NCBI GenBank assembly: GCA_029204225.1
Contig: CM055094.1
Location: 26,982,541-27,046,540 of the forward strand
Source of the DNA: Diphasiastrum complanatum
Taxonomy: Eukaryota > Streptophyta > Lycopodiopsida > Lycopodiales > Lycopodiaceae
Reading direction: 5' to 3'
Length of the DNA stretch: 64,000 nucleotides
Below are positions 9,888-21,276 of the stretch, one piece after another (position 1 is the stretch's first letter; the number at the start of each line of letters is the position of its first letter). The notes beneath the pieces are model-generated. The model had not been told where the DNA came from, did not search any database, and was given only the letters and a program-made list of their open reading frames with translations. The position numbers were made by a program, and so were the translations under genes.

Positions 9888-11641
9888 AAGGCTTACAAGC
9901 ATGGAGAGGTGGTGCTTTTCATTGGAGCTTGGTGGTGATCAACTAGTATTCTCATCCAAGGAGAGGAGCAAGGTTGCAAGTTGGCGGATCTTCCCAATTT
10001 CAATTTGCATGATCCATATGATCCATATCTCTCTCAAATTCATTGTAGTCTATGGAGAATTGTGCTAGGAAATCAATTTTGGTTGTCTTTTTGGAGTTAA
10101 GCATGTGTAACTCAAAACTAGTTAAGGACCTAAAATGTCCAGCAAGTTTATTCACTTTGAAGTAGTTGAAATTCAGGTTGCATGTTGGATCTTTCCATGA
10201 TTTTGGATTCTAGGCTCTTTTGTGGCCAAATTTGGCTTGTTTTCCATGATTTTGGCACAAAAATGATAGTAGAATTAAAAATCCAGCAAGTTTAGATGAA
10301 TAAGATGGTTATAATTTTGTAGATAGGATTGCATGTGTTAGAGAAAAATGTTCTTGCCATTAGTTTCCAATTTGTCAAGGTGAAAAAACCTAGAAGTGGC
10401 CAAAATCCATGATTTTTGCTTGTTTTTTCATGAAATTAGATGATAGGATGTTGTCAAACATCAATTAAAGCTGGGAAAAGATGAACCATAGTCTTTTGAA
10501 GTTTTCCTTGAAGTTAGAGCCAAAGATTCCAGCAATTGGGTTTGTAGGAAGTAAAAAATAGGCAAAAATTGAGGGTGAATTTCTCTAAATCCATAAGAGG
10601 ATCATTCTGGATATTTTACAATATGAATGGTGGTTTTTTTACCTTCCCAGCAAGCTATCAGATCTGTAAATTGATGGGTAGAGGCTTGTATTTCAATTCC
10701 ATCAAGTTTGTGGCAATTTTGACTTCTAGAAATCAAGAATTCAAGGTTCTCAGTATTTTTTGCTTCATATGATCTGTATGAAGGCTTCATGGAACTCTTA
10801 GAGACCATTAAAGATTGTTTGGATCATCACTTTCAGGATTGGTTGAGTGTTTGCATGATTTCAGACAAATTGGGCTTGAAAAAGTCCGCCCTCCTACAGG
10901 CTTTTTGGATGTTCTGAACTCAGACGTGTGAATCCTAGGTCGCAGGCTGACATGAAAAGAGTCTTTTTACTAGTCTCCCTCTGTACTGAGCTTTACAATA
11001 CCCAATTTGGTGTTTTGTAGCCAAAGATATGATCATCTGAAGTTTTGCAATTTTGTGAGCAAAATTGGTAGAATTTCAAATTATTCTAATTGCATGCAAG
11101 TCAATTTCCTATTTTGAGGTACTGTGCTTCCATGAATGTCTGCATGTTGATTCTCAGAGTGATTCTGACATGCATGTGTGGCTTAGATCTATTTTGAGTG
11201 GTTATACGCATGTGCTCTAATTGATAGATACAAAACTGGACTTTATAGCTAGCAATTTCAGTAGAACTACATTTTACGTAAAATTTCGTAATAGTGAAAA
11301 AATCAGTTTAATGTCGCACATCTTGCATGCCTGATGGACATTAATGCAATAAGGTTATGAATCGAACAGTGTATCGAATTTTTGATTTCAATTGCTTAAT
11401 AACTGATAGTGGACTTTTACGAATCTCTAAAAATGTAAAATTATTAAAAAAAAATTATTAAGAGTGCGAAAACTCAAAATTTTAAGTTTTTTCCAGTTTC
11501 TTGAATTATCTATGAAATTGACTAAAAATAGTGATTTGACCATGCTGGAGTCAATTTCAGTCGGTTTTGGTCAACTGTGCTTCACTATAAGTTAATCTGA
11601 TACTAACTAAATTTAGCAATTTCTGGGATAGATAAATCTAG
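9888..11641 (+). other. Gypsy leader, non-coding
   Basis: About 1.75 kb between primer site and gag without a supported gene. It is AT-rich with repeated phrases such as CATGATTTT and CCAGCAA. Long leaders of this kind are usual for large plant gypsy elements. Normal gag N-terminal sequence is not recognisable in it, so the first half of gag may be lost. Confidence 0.5.
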
Positions 11642-12724
11642 ATGGCCAAAGAAACTTCAAATCAAGCTGCAAATCCAGGTGCACCATCTTACATGGTGAT
11701 TTGTCTCCAGGAATTCATGGACCTATGGAATAGGGTTCCATCATTCGATGCAAAGTTGGCACTTTGGCAGTTTGTAGGTTTGCTTGCCGACTATCAAAAT
11801 GAATGCAGGCGAAATGTGCTTCAAAACTTTGAGGATGTGTTTCGGATCGCGAAAGCATATGATTCCACAGTGGTGGCATCCAGAAAGCAGTTTGCGCAAA
11901 TTCCAACCACTTTGAAAACCAAGAAGGGTAAGAAGCGCGGTCCAGACCAAGCAAAATATTTTGACGAATTAGATCAAGCAGCGTCGGAACCCAGGAAACC
12001 GAAGAGGAAAAGATTCAAGAAATCTGTGTCCCGAGAAAAGGCTAAGAAAGAGAACTTATGTTTTGTTTGTAAGAAGCCTGGACATATGATAAAATTTTGT
12101 CCAGAAAGGAAGAAAATGTCTGCCCACATGATTGAGATCCCAGGTGGCAATGATAAGACTTTGGAAATTAACTTGACTGATTGTGAGTGTGAATGTTCTT
12201 TCAGTATTACTTCTTTCTTTCCTAATGAACTCTTTCGTTTAGCTGGCACAATTAAAGATCAAGAAGTGAGTATTCTATTGGACAATAGTTCTACTCATAA
12301 TTTTGTTAATTCTCGTCTTGTGTAGAAACTCAGCTTGGAAACTGAAGCCAGCAATCATAAATATAAAGTTTATCTAGCTTTAGGAGCAGAGTTGGAGACT
12401 TGGAATGTAAAAGTCCTAAAGCTCCCAGTTTTGATGCAAAGACACACGGAATTAGTTAATTTTCATGTTTCAGACATAGCCAGTACTGATTTAATCTTAG
12501 GTTATGAATGGTTATTTAGTAAATCGCCTTCTCTGTTGACTGATTTTGAGAAGCATGTTCTCACTTTCAAGGAGGGTGATAAGGTAGTTACATTATTTGA
12601 CAGTAATTTTGTACGTCCGTTGGATCAGATTTCTACAGTTAATGAAATGGAAGCATTGGATTATTCAGATTATGAAGTTTTTTTTCAATATGTGCTATTC
12701 CAATTGTGGATGTTTCTGAAATGA
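11642..12724 (+). pseudogene. Gypsy gag (C-terminal half) and aspartic protease
   Basis: The first part has the gag tail: YQNECRRNVLQNFEDVFRIAK, a Lys-rich stretch, then the knuckle CFVCKKPGHMIKFCPE. The protease follows with GTIKDQEVSILLDNSSTHNFV near 12243-12306; the active-site triplet is D-N-S instead of D-T/S-G. A single in-frame TAG at 12323-12325 cuts the frame, which then continues to 12724 with the typical post-protease block IASTDLILGYEWL. Only residues after about the middle of gag are present. Confidence 0.8.
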
Positions 12725-13042
12725 ATCTAAATGGTTATGAATTCTCAACAATTCTTAACGCAGTAAATCTAGATCATGAACAAGCAGTGAAAGAACAGAT
12801 CATAAATGAGTTTCGGGATGTTTTTCCATCTAAATTACCTCATGGTTTACCACCATCTAGGTCAGTAGACCATAGGATTGAGCTAATTCCAGGGAGTCAA
12901 CCTGTCTCTAGACAACCTTATAGGTTTTCTCAGAAAGAGGAGACAGAGATTTCAAATCAAATAGAAAACTATCTAAGGATGGGACATATACAACCTAGTA
13001 AATCACCATGGGGTGCTCTTGTTCTTCTTAAAGCAAAGAAAG
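12706..13042 (+). pseudogene. Gypsy reverse transcriptase, first part, cut by copia insertion
   Basis: The frame reads INEFRDVFPSKLPHGLPPSR, DHRIELIPGSQPVSRQPYR and HIQPSKSPWGALVLLKAKKD, the lead-in to the catalytic palm. It is in another frame than the protease, so there is a frameshift near 12710. At 13042 the copia LTR starts, and the frame resumes with [15 protein letters not shown] at about 18930. The 5 bases GAAAG on both sides are the target duplication. Confidence 0.9.
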
Positions 13043-13316
13043 ACTTAGAATTGGTTTTGCACAGGAACACAGATCATGCTACACAGTAACGCAGACAGAA
13101 AACACTCTCCACAACAAGCTCACATAGCAACTGTATTTCTCAAAATGAAATTACACTGTACATATAGTTGTTCACTCAGGCAACCCATGCATGACCCAGG
13201 TTGTCATTGGCGGGACGCGTGTCCCGTCGACTTGCCTCGTGGCGAGGCCAACTGATCCTTATCCGCTGATAGGACCCACAATACAGTAACACAGTGACTC
13301 TACTTTAATTCTAACT
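13043..13316 (-). repeat. 3' LTR of the nested copia
   Basis: Read on the element strand it starts AGTTAGAATT and ends AATTCTAAGT. The polypurine tract AAGGAAGAG lies just upstream (plus-strand 13317-13325). It contains the inverted motif GGCGGGACGCGTGTCCCG. Confidence 0.9.
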
Positions 13317-13370
13317 CTCTTCCTTAAAGTAGAGTCTACTTTTTATACAGTCATATACATAGCTTTAAAG

Positions 13371-14737
13371 TCAACAAACTTTAAGTACAGAAAGCTTTGA
13401 TCTAAACTTATCAAACTTTTCTCCAGTAAGTGGCTTAGTGAAAATATCAGCTAGTTGTTCTTCTGTGCTACAATGAACAACATGAATTTCACGACACATC
13501 AGCCTCTCACGTATAAAGTGATACTGAATCTCAATGTGTTTAGTTTTCGCATGGAACACTGGATTCTTTGCTAGCTGAATGCCACTCTGACTGTCGCTAT
13601 GTAAAGTCATGGGATTTTTCTACTTCATACCAATTTCTTCCAAGATTTGTCTCAACCATATAGCTTATGTGCTGCACTACACATTGCCTTATACTCTGCT
13701 TCTGTGGTGGAAAGAGCAATTGTACTTTGCTTCTTATTAGACCAGGAAAAACAACTACCACAAAACTGGAATACATACCCTGTGGTGGATCTACGATCAT
13801 CATAGTCACCTCCCCAATCCGCATCCACATAGCCACACAACTCAGGTAAAGCATCATGCTTCTTGTAAATCAAGCCATACTCTGAAGTGCCTTTCACATA
13901 ACGCAAAATGAGTTTAGCTGCCTTCCAATGCGTTTTTGTAGGTGCTGCCAGAAACTGACTTACAATGCCAACATCATAGCATATATCTGGTCTAGTCGTG
14001 GTAAGGTAAATCAAGCTCCCTACTAACTGTCTATACAACGTAGCATCAAATGATTGTGACTCATCAAGCTTAGAAAGCTTTTTACCTGGTTCAATAGGAG
14101 TGTTTACTGGTTTGCAATCCTGCAACCTAAACCTGTGCAGCAACTCTTTCACATACTTCACCTGTGTTAAACCCACTTCATGTCCTTTTTGCCACACTTC
14201 TACTCCAAGGCAGTAATGCATCAGGCTGAGATCTGTCATCTCGAATTGTTCCATGAGGTCTTTCTTGATCATGTCTATCATCTCTTGATTATTTCCCGTA
14301 ATAATCAAGTCATCAACATGAAGAGCAATCAAAGCAACCATACCATTAAAGCATAAGACATATAGATTTGGATCAGAATGTGTTCTCACCATCCCCTTTG
14401 AACAAAAGTAGGCATCAATCCTGCTATACCACGCACGTGGTGCTTGTTTAAGACCATAAAGCGCTTTCTTCAAGCGACATACTTTATTTTCTTGTCCCTT
14501 TGTTAAAAAGCCTTCAGACTGATCCATGAACACTTCTTCTTCTAACTCACCATTTAGAAAAGCAGATTTCACATCCATCTGATGCAAAGGCCAACCAAAA
14601 TGTGTAGCTAAAGCATCAAGTAGACGTAGAGTATTCTACTTACAAACCGGCGCAAAGGTCTCCTCATAGTCGATGCCTTTATTTTGTGCGTACCCTTTGA
14701 TCACCAATCTTGCCTTGTGCTTTGCTATACTTCCATA
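13371..14737 (-). pseudogene. Copia reverse transcriptase and RNase H
   Basis: The series starts with [20 protein letters not shown] (about 14720-14660), passes a stop near 14640, then MDVKSAFLNGELEEEVFMDQ, LYGLKQAPRAWYSRI, ALHVDDLIITGNN and the RNase H part DADWGGDYDDRRSTTGYVF, ALSTTEAEYKAM and HIEIQYHFIRE. These are the standard copia RT and RNase H blocks. The catalytic box reads HVDD where YVDD or FVDD is usual; both Asp are kept. A frame change near 13650 separates the last RNase H part (13610-13371). Confidence 0.9.
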
Positions 14738-14751
14738 TGCATGATACTTAG

Positions 14752-15675
14752 TCATGTATACCCATTTGCAACCAATGGGCCTGGTGGTTCTACTAAGTCC
14801 CATGTGCTATGCTTAGCAATTGACTCCATCTCCTCTCCCATGGCCTTGACCCAAATGTCATTATCCTTCGCTTCACCATAAGTCGAAGGTTCTTTGCTTT
14901 GAATAATGCTAGATAAGAGAGCATAATTTGCTTCATACCTTTCAGGTTGAGTCTTCTCTCTTGTTGATCTTCGTAGCTCTCCCTGGTTAGATGATCCTGA
15001 AAAGTCATCTATGTCACGGCTCTCCAACAATCTCTCAAACCACTTAGGGAGCTTCCTGTCAGGTGATCGGCTTCCTGGTGAAAATGTATCCCACGGTACA
15101 TCCTTCTCCTTGCATTTGTCACCTACAACTTCAATCCTTCTTGCACCAAAAGGTTTGTCCCTACCTCTCCAACATGTCTCTTGAGGTTAAGTAGTAGTAT
15201 CTTGAGATGTATCCTCATGTTCATCACTCGAAAGGTCAATGAATGGATCATCATCAGGTGGTATCCTCACTATACCATCTTTCCCAGTGGATGTGTCTAT
15301 CTTCTCAGCATCCTCGTCTTCATTCATCTTGGATTCATCAAAGATAACATCACGGCTTATATGGATTTTGTTTTCCACTGGATCAAAACATCTATAGCCC
15401 TTCACACGATCATCATATCCTAGGAATATGCACTTGATAGCTTTTACATCAAGTTTATGTCTCTCTTCCTTAGGAATGTGTACAAAGGCCTTACATCCAA
15501 AGATTTGCAAGTGGTTCACCTTTGGCTTCTTCTTCATGAATGCTTCCTCAGGTGTTATCTTTGGTATGGCAATGGTAGGACTTCTATTTTGATGATAGAC
15601 TGTCGTGCTACATGCTTCTGACCAAAAATCTTTTGGTGGTTTCATCTTAGCTAGCATAGATCTGGCACTTTCCAC
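14752..15675 (-). pseudogene. Copia integrase C-terminal region and linker
   Basis: The frames read ESARSMLAKMKPPKDFWSEA, HLQIFGCKAFVHIPKEERHK, CIFLGYDDRVKGYRCFDP and HISRDVIFDESK, the C-terminal side of copia integrase. The variable linker follows, then STREKTQPERYEANYAL and [20 protein letters not shown], the lead-in to reverse transcriptase. Stop codons near 15187 and a frame change separate the pieces. Confidence 0.85.
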
Positions 15676-16116
15676 AATCGTACGATTCTTGCGCTCAGCT
15701 ACACCATTGAAAGTAGGAGTATGAGCTTGCGTAAATTGTATTTTAATCCCACATTGATCACAAAGATCATTGAAGTCATTAGACTTGTACTCACCTCCAC
15801 TATCTCTTAGGACTTTGATCTTCCTACCTGTCTGATTTTCAACCTATGCTTTGAAGCTCTTGAAGTTATCAAATGCATCTAATTTCTTCTTCAAGAAGTA
15901 GATCCACGTCTTATGTGACATATCATCAATAAAGGTCATGAAATAGAAGGCTTTATCTAAGGACATGGTCCTCATAGGCCCGCATAAATCTGTGTGGATT
16001 AAATCCAGGATGTTCTTTGCTCTTGCAACACCCCCTTTATTGAACTTCTCTCGATGCTGCTTCCCATATACACAGGATTCGTACATCGATTTCAAGTGAT
16101 CTTCTATGGTAGGCAA
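15676..16116 (-). pseudogene. Copia integrase catalytic core
   Basis: The region gives HTDLCGPMRTMSLDKAFYFM and FIDDMSHKTWIYFL (16010-15890), then a stop near 15844, then VLRDSGGEYKSNDFNDLC and TFNGVAERKNRTI. This supplies the D-D-E triad: the Asp of HTDLCGPM, the Asp of LRDSGGEY and the Glu of GVAERKNR. The stop between the first and second Asp makes this copy inactive. Confidence 0.85.
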
Positions 16117-16640
16117 TCATGTTACCATCTCCAATTTTCTCATCAAACTGAGGCTTCCCAAGTTCAAGTGACCAAGCCTCTTATGCCACAACTCAGTTTG
16201 CGATGGAATGGACGATACAAGTCCGTGTTGCCCCTTAATTGTAGCATTCAACCTGTACAATTTTGTATTGGGCTCTCTTACTCCATCCGCAATAACTTTG
16301 AACTTTTGGTTCACATCCTTCACAAAGCAACGATCATGGGCAAATTCTACTTTCAACTTTTGATCAGTAATGACTCCAACAAAAAGTAGATTTTTCTTCA
16401 AACCTGGTACGTAAAGTACCTCCCTGATCATCCTGCTTTTTTCATCAGGTAGTTGGATTGAAACGGTGCCTATCCCCTTGATCTTGCACACCTCGCCATT
16501 TGCTTGTGAAACAGATGTTCCATTATCCAACACCTTGAAACTATTGAACCAATACTTGTTACCTGTCATGTGTCTTGTGGCTCCCGAGTCAATATACCAT
16601 GCTTGATCATCTTTTAGATGACAATGCAGATATGAAGATG
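16117..16640 (-). pseudogene. Copia protease and GAG-pre-integrase domain
   Basis: The frame contains AWYIDSGATRHMTGNKYWF (active site D-S-G intact), EVLYVPGLKKNLLFVGVI and LWHKRLGHLNLGSLSLM, the pre-integrase block with its His pair. It is in another frame than gag, with overlap near 16610-16640, so a frameshift lies at the gag-protease border. In many copia elements gag and pol share one frame, so I read this as a mutation. Confidence 0.85.
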
Positions 16641-17500
16641 CTAGAGTCTTCAATCTCACCCTCATCGACAAGGTTACCTGCTTGTTTTGGTTTCCCCTTC
16701 CCTTGTTCCGCCAGGAATTTGCAACATTCACTCTTCCAATGGCCCTTTTTACCACAATGGAAGCACTTGCCTTTCTTCTTAGTTTTACTGGAAGATCCCT
16801 CGTCCTCCTGAGACTTGGCAAATTGCTGCTTAGACTTCTTCTTGCCCTTGCCCTTGCCCTTGCCTTGTGTTTGGCATGTCGCAAGTGCTTGATCATCAAT
16901 ATTTTGAAGTCTAGCTTTCACCATTTCTCGCCCTTGCTCTTCCTGCATCAAGATTCCTGTGAGCTCGTCAAAGGTTGACAATCTTTCTCTTGATGTTATT
17001 CTGCTCACAAACATCTGATAGGGTTTTGCAATGCCGCACAATGCATTGTGCACCAGCTCCACATCACGTATGCGCTCACCAATAGAATGCAGTTCATCTC
17101 TCATTGTCTTGATTCTGGTCATGTACGTTTGAATGTGCTCTCCTTGCTCCATGCGGGCACTATTAAACTTTGACTTCAAAAACATGATTCTTGACAGATT
17201 TGACGTCTCAAACTGCTCTTTTAGCACATCCCATGCCTGTCTAGGTGTAACAGCATCACAAATGTGGGTAATGATGTGATCCTTCATTGACAAGTTAATG
17301 AAGGTCAAAGCTTTCCTCATCTTTTTGTTGAACACTTTGATATCTGCTTCATTTGGCGGCCTTCTCTCATCACCTGCGATGACTTCCCACATGACTTTCT
17401 CCATCAATATGTTTTTCATTTTGAATTTCCACACCGCATAGTTAGAAATCATGTCCAATTTGCTACTTTCACTCAAAATGGACTCTCTCATGTTTGCCAT
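16607..17500 (-). CDS. Copia gag
   Basis: I take the start at the Met of MANMRESILSES (about 17500) because the UBN2-type gag begins here: NYAVWKFKMKNILMEKVMW, then AWDVLKEQFETSNLSRIMF, the block CFHCGKKGHWKSEC (zinc knuckle) and a basic GKGKGKGKKKSK tract. The length of about 297 residues fits the family. An upstream in-frame Met at 17647 would add 49 residues that do not look like gag. The frame is open to a stop at 16607. Confidence 0.85.
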   Translation of the reverse strand: MANMRESILSESSKLDMISNYAVWKFKMKNILMEKVMWEVIAGDERRPPNEADIKVFNKKMRKALTFINLSMKDHIITHICDAVTPRQAWDVLKEQFETSNLSRIMFLKSKFNSARMEQGEHIQTYMTRIKTMRDELHSIGERIRDVELVHNALCGIAKPYQMFVSRITSRERLSTFDELTGILMQEEQGREMVKARLQNIDDQALATCQTQGKGKGKGKKKSKQQFAKSQEDEGSSSKTKKKGKCFHCGKKGHWKSECCKFLAEQGKGKPKQAGNLVDEGEIEDSSIFISALSSKR

Positions 17501-18635
17501 TGCAAAACTGCTTGAAACTTCTGTCATAGGCCAAAAACAGTATGTCGAGGCCAACAGTGATGTCAAAAGTTGAAAATAATGACCTGCACTTTTTCCCTTA
17601 CTAGGCCACTCACTGCTTTTCCACCAATTTGAAAGCCAAATCGACATCGCCTTCCAAAATGCACTAAGTCGTCAACTCCCAACAACGTGCCTAGTGGAAT
17701 GGTGTTTACCGTGAAGAAACTTCACTCTTCACTTGTGAAGGGACCCAACTCCAATTTCAGTATGAAAATTTTAATGAAGTTGAAGGCTAAAATGCACTTC
17801 ACTTCTTCAGGGCCCTCTTCAACAACCCTTCAGACTCCATGCAATGGTTGAATCCGATCCAACTGTGAATATCCCTTCTAGGTAGCACAATCTGAGTCGT
17901 CGATCTTGTAACTCCTCTATCCAACAGATCTGAACACTTCTGTGCACCAATGGAGAGTCTTGTAAACACTGTCCACTTTGAAACGCTACGCTCTCACCGT
18001 GGTTCCACGCGTGAACAGTCCGCGACCTCCTTGTCTGCGGCCGCGCCTCCCCACACTCATTTTTGTTTGATCTAACTCGTCTGTGGATCGATTTGAGCAC
18101 AATCTAAGGCCTGGAGCAGGGTCATCCTACTATTTCCAAGTCTGTAGAGTGTTCACTCAAGAAATTCCGTGGAGAAACGGTGATTTTAGCTCAACTTGAC
18201 AAAGTGGCTTTTTTTCACCTTTTACCACAAATCTACTAGGTTAACTGTCTGGAGACAAATCTCTGACATAAACCTCAGAATCTCTCCATGGCTGGTTGAC
18301 AATGTGATTAGCTTTCTTCTTGTCCTTACGGCATCCAAAACGGTGCACAAACAGTGAAGAAATCACTAGTTATGTATAAAAATTGTAACCCCAAAACCGG
18401 TTTCAATTTTTAGCTGGCTTCAAAATTGTCAATTTTTCACCAAATTTTTCCCTGTCTGATGCTATGCACAGGCTAATAATCCCTCTGCTGAGCTTCGCAA
18501 GCCTCTATAAACTAGAAACCGTGCACCAGTGCTTCTCTTTCCGTCTTCAACCCGCCGTAAACCCCAAACTCTCAGAAGATAGTTCTCCTGAAGCTCTCTT
18601 CAACGGCGATGTTGTACTGTGTACACTCCCTGTAC
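17501..18635 (-). other. Copia leader, non-coding
   Basis: About 1.1 kb between primer site and gag. A 93-codon frame at 17819-18100 matches nothing I know. No further feature supported. Confidence 0.5.
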
Positions 18636-18648
18636 GGCTCTGATACCA
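18636..18648 (-). promoter_or_regulatory. Primer binding site of the nested copia
   Basis: The reverse complement reads TGGTATCAGAGCC and directly abuts the LTR ending AAGT. It is the tRNA-Met-type site usual for plant copia elements. Confidence 0.85.
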
Positions 18649-18922
18649 ACTTAGAATTTGCTTTGCACAGGAACACAGATCATACTACACAGTAACACAG
18701 ACAGAAAACACTCTCCACAACAAGCTCACATAGCAACTGTATTTCTCAAAATGAAATTACACTGTACATATAGTTGTTCACTCAAGCAACCCATGCATGA
18801 CACAAGTTGTCGTTGGCGGGACGCGTGTCCCATCAACTTGCCTCGTGGCGAGGCCAACTGATCCTTATCCACTGATAGGACCCACAGTACAGTAACACAG
18901 TGATTCTACTTTAATTCTAACT
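18649..18922 (-). repeat. 5' LTR of the nested copia
   Basis: Same length as the 3' LTR, same termini (AGTTAG...CTAAGT on the element strand). It is followed on the plus strand by the target duplication GAAAG. Confidence 0.9.
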
Positions 18923-18927
18923 GAAAG

Positions 18928-20200
18928 ATGGAGGTTTTCGGATGTGTGTAGATTACAACGGGCTTAATAAAGTGAATATCAAAAATAAATATCCATTACC
19001 CAGGATGGATGACCTTGTGGATCGCTTGAGTGGAGCACAGTATTTCACCAAGATAGATCTCAGGATAGGGTACCATCAAATAAGAATTAAGCCGGAAGAT
19101 GTCCAAAAGACATGATTTTGTTCTAGATTTGGTCATTATGAATTCTTAGTGTTTCCATTTGGATTAACGAATGCTCTAGCAACGTTCCAGCAAATGATGA
19201 ACAATTTATTTCGTCCATATTTGGGAAAGTTTGTGATTGTATTCTTAGAAGATATTCTCGTTTACAGTAGATCCTTGGTGGAACATGTAGAACACTTAAA
19301 AATCGTCTTGATGAAACTTCGTGGGGAGTTACTCTACGCTAAAGAGTCCAAGTGTGAATTCTTTAAGCAAGAGTTACTTTATTTTGGTCATAAGATCACA
19401 ATAAATGGGATCAAGATTGACGAGGATAAAATCAAGATTGTGACTGAGTGGCCAATTCCAGGAACTGTGAGGCAAGTAAAGTCATTTTTAGAGTTTACAC
19501 TTTTCTCCAAGAGATTTATTGAGGATTATGCTAAGTTAGCAGCACCACTTAATAATCTGACAAAAGGGTTTGTTAATAAGAAGAAAAAGAGGAATCAATC
19601 TAGTCTGCCTGTTGTTTGGAATGAGAAATTGAATCAATGTTTTGAGAAACTTAAAAGAATGATTGTTTCAGCTCCCGTGTTACAAATTGCAAATCCAGAT
19701 TTACCTTACGTCATGAGAACGGACGCAAGTGATGTTGCAGTTGGAGTGGTTCTATTACAAATGGATAGGCCACTAGTGTTTGAGAGCAAAAAATTCATCG
19801 GTCCTCAGTTACGTTATACTACGCAGGAAAAGGAATCGTTTGTTGTAATCCATGCACTTAAAACCTAGAGACACTACTTGTATAGTAGTAAGTTTGTAAT
19901 GTATATGGATCACTAGCCTCTTAAGTATTTTTGTAATCAATGTGATCTTCGGGGGAGAAAAGCTCGATGGGCTTTATTGATGCAAGAATTTTATCATGAA
20001 ATCCATTACATAAGAGGCAGCTCTAATTAAGTTGCAAATGCTCTTAGTCAGATCGGTGAACTGAACGAGTTATCATTCACCCATATTTCTACGGATCTAT
20101 ATCCTTCGTTGAGAGGAAATTATGAATCAGATTCCCATTTTGGTCACATTTGGAACATTGTTCAGGCTGGAAGAAATGTGGATAGTGCTGAGTCATAAAC
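18928..20200 (+). pseudogene. Gypsy reverse transcriptase (second part) and RNase H
   Basis: After the copia, the frame resumes with [40 protein letters not shown], a stop near 19110, then FPFGLTNALATFQQMMNNLF and FVIVFLEDILVYSRS. The catalytic box reads FLEDIL, where F/Y-x-D-D-I/V-L is standard, so the first Asp of the pair is Glu. RNase H follows with YVMRTDASDVAVGVVLLQ and QEKESFVVIHALK, then a stop at 19866 and the end block near 20030. Confidence 0.85.
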
Positions 20201-20237
20201 ACAGGGGACTCAACTAACTAAGAAAGATAAGAAGATT

Positions 20238-20564
20238 GTGGAACACTTCACCATTCGAGATGGATTACTATTTCGGAATGGGAAAGTTTGCGTACCTGGT
20301 GATGACGAGCTCAAACGTAAGATTTCGTTTGAATGTCATGACATACCATGTGTAGGACATCCCGGTATACACAGAACTCTGGACTTGGTTAAAAAAAAAA
20401 ATTATTGGCCAAAGCTCAAGCCATATGTCGAGTCATATGTTTTTAAATGCAAGCCTTGTCAACTAGCAAAGGCTGAACGCCATAAGGCTGGTGGTTTGTT
20501 GCATCCGTTAGATATCCTTGACAAGAAATGGGAAAGGATATCTATGGATTTTGTAGTTGGTTGA
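20238..20564 (+). pseudogene. Gypsy integrase, zinc-binding N-terminus
   Basis: The frame reads IRDGLLFRNGKVCVPGDDEL, then the H-H-C-C domain (CHDIPCVGHPGIHRTLDLV...CKPCQLAK) and WERISMDFVVG. The first catalytic Asp (MDFVVG) is present. The frame then stops, and the next readable sequence is well past the catalytic core, so the part with the second Asp and the Glu has been deleted at about 20564. Confidence 0.85.
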
Positions 20565-21247
20565 AGACGTATGTTTCTCATAGGCAATCTCATTGGGAAG
20601 ATTATCTCCCACTAGTTGAGTTTGCATATAATAGTAGAAAACATTATGCTACATGTTACAATCCTTTTATGCTTATGTACAGTTTTCAAGATCTCTAGTA
20701 AATGTTGAGACAAAGTCTACTGATTTTTTGCATGATATGCAAGAGATGTTGCAAATGGCTAAGGATATTATCCGAAGTGCTTAGGATAGAAATAAACACT
20801 ATGCCGATCTTAAGAGATCTCCAAGAGATTTAAAAGTTGATGATTGGGTATATCTTAGGATTCCAAAAGATTCTAAGACATTACGTACAGGGAAGCATTA
20901 TAAGCTATCTACCCATTATTGTGGACCTTTCAGAATTGTATGTAGAATTGGCTCTTTGGCGTATGAACTCGATCTTCAAGGAAAATCGACTGCACACCCA
21001 GTGTTTCATGTAAGTTGTTTGAAACTAAGTTTACATGATGGTGATACAATTGGATCAAATGAAGATCTATCTCATTTGGAAGATTTTCCACTTTGGAACC
21101 TGAGAAAGTGCTTAGAACCAGAGATAAACAATTGAGAAATTGTTCTATCTCTGAGTGCTTAATTCGGTGGAAAGGTCGTACTGAGAATGATGATTCTTGG
21201 GAGAGAGTTGATAGCATAAAAAAGAATTTTCTGAAGTTTAGCTTCTA
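20565..21247 (+). pseudogene. Gypsy integrase tail with chromodomain-like C-terminus
   Basis: The frame continues with SHWEDYLPLVEFAYNSRKHY, then DWVYLRIPKDSKTLRTGKHY, GPFRIVCRIGSLAYELDL and HPVFHVSCLK, the GPY/F module. It ends with KQLRNCSISECLIRWKGRTE and DDSWERVDSI, a pattern like the chromodomain of chromoviruses. It has three stops and frame changes. The catalytic core upstream is missing. Confidence 0.8.
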
Positions 21248-21276
21248 AGGACAGAAGTAGTTTAAGAAGGAAATAA

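Larger units (their letters stand above)
13043..18922 (-). mobile_element. Ty1/copia retrotransposon, full length, nested in the gypsy element
   Basis: Two LTRs of 274 bp (13043-13316 and 18649-18922) enclose a leader and a complete gag-PR-IN-RT-RNaseH series on the minus strand, which is the copia domain order. GAAAG at 13038-13042 and 18923-18927 is a perfect target duplication. By hand I count 13 differences between the LTRs (about 4.7 percent, mostly transitions). The coding region has a few stops and frameshifts, so the copy is probably inactive but young enough to read throughout. Confidence 0.95.
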
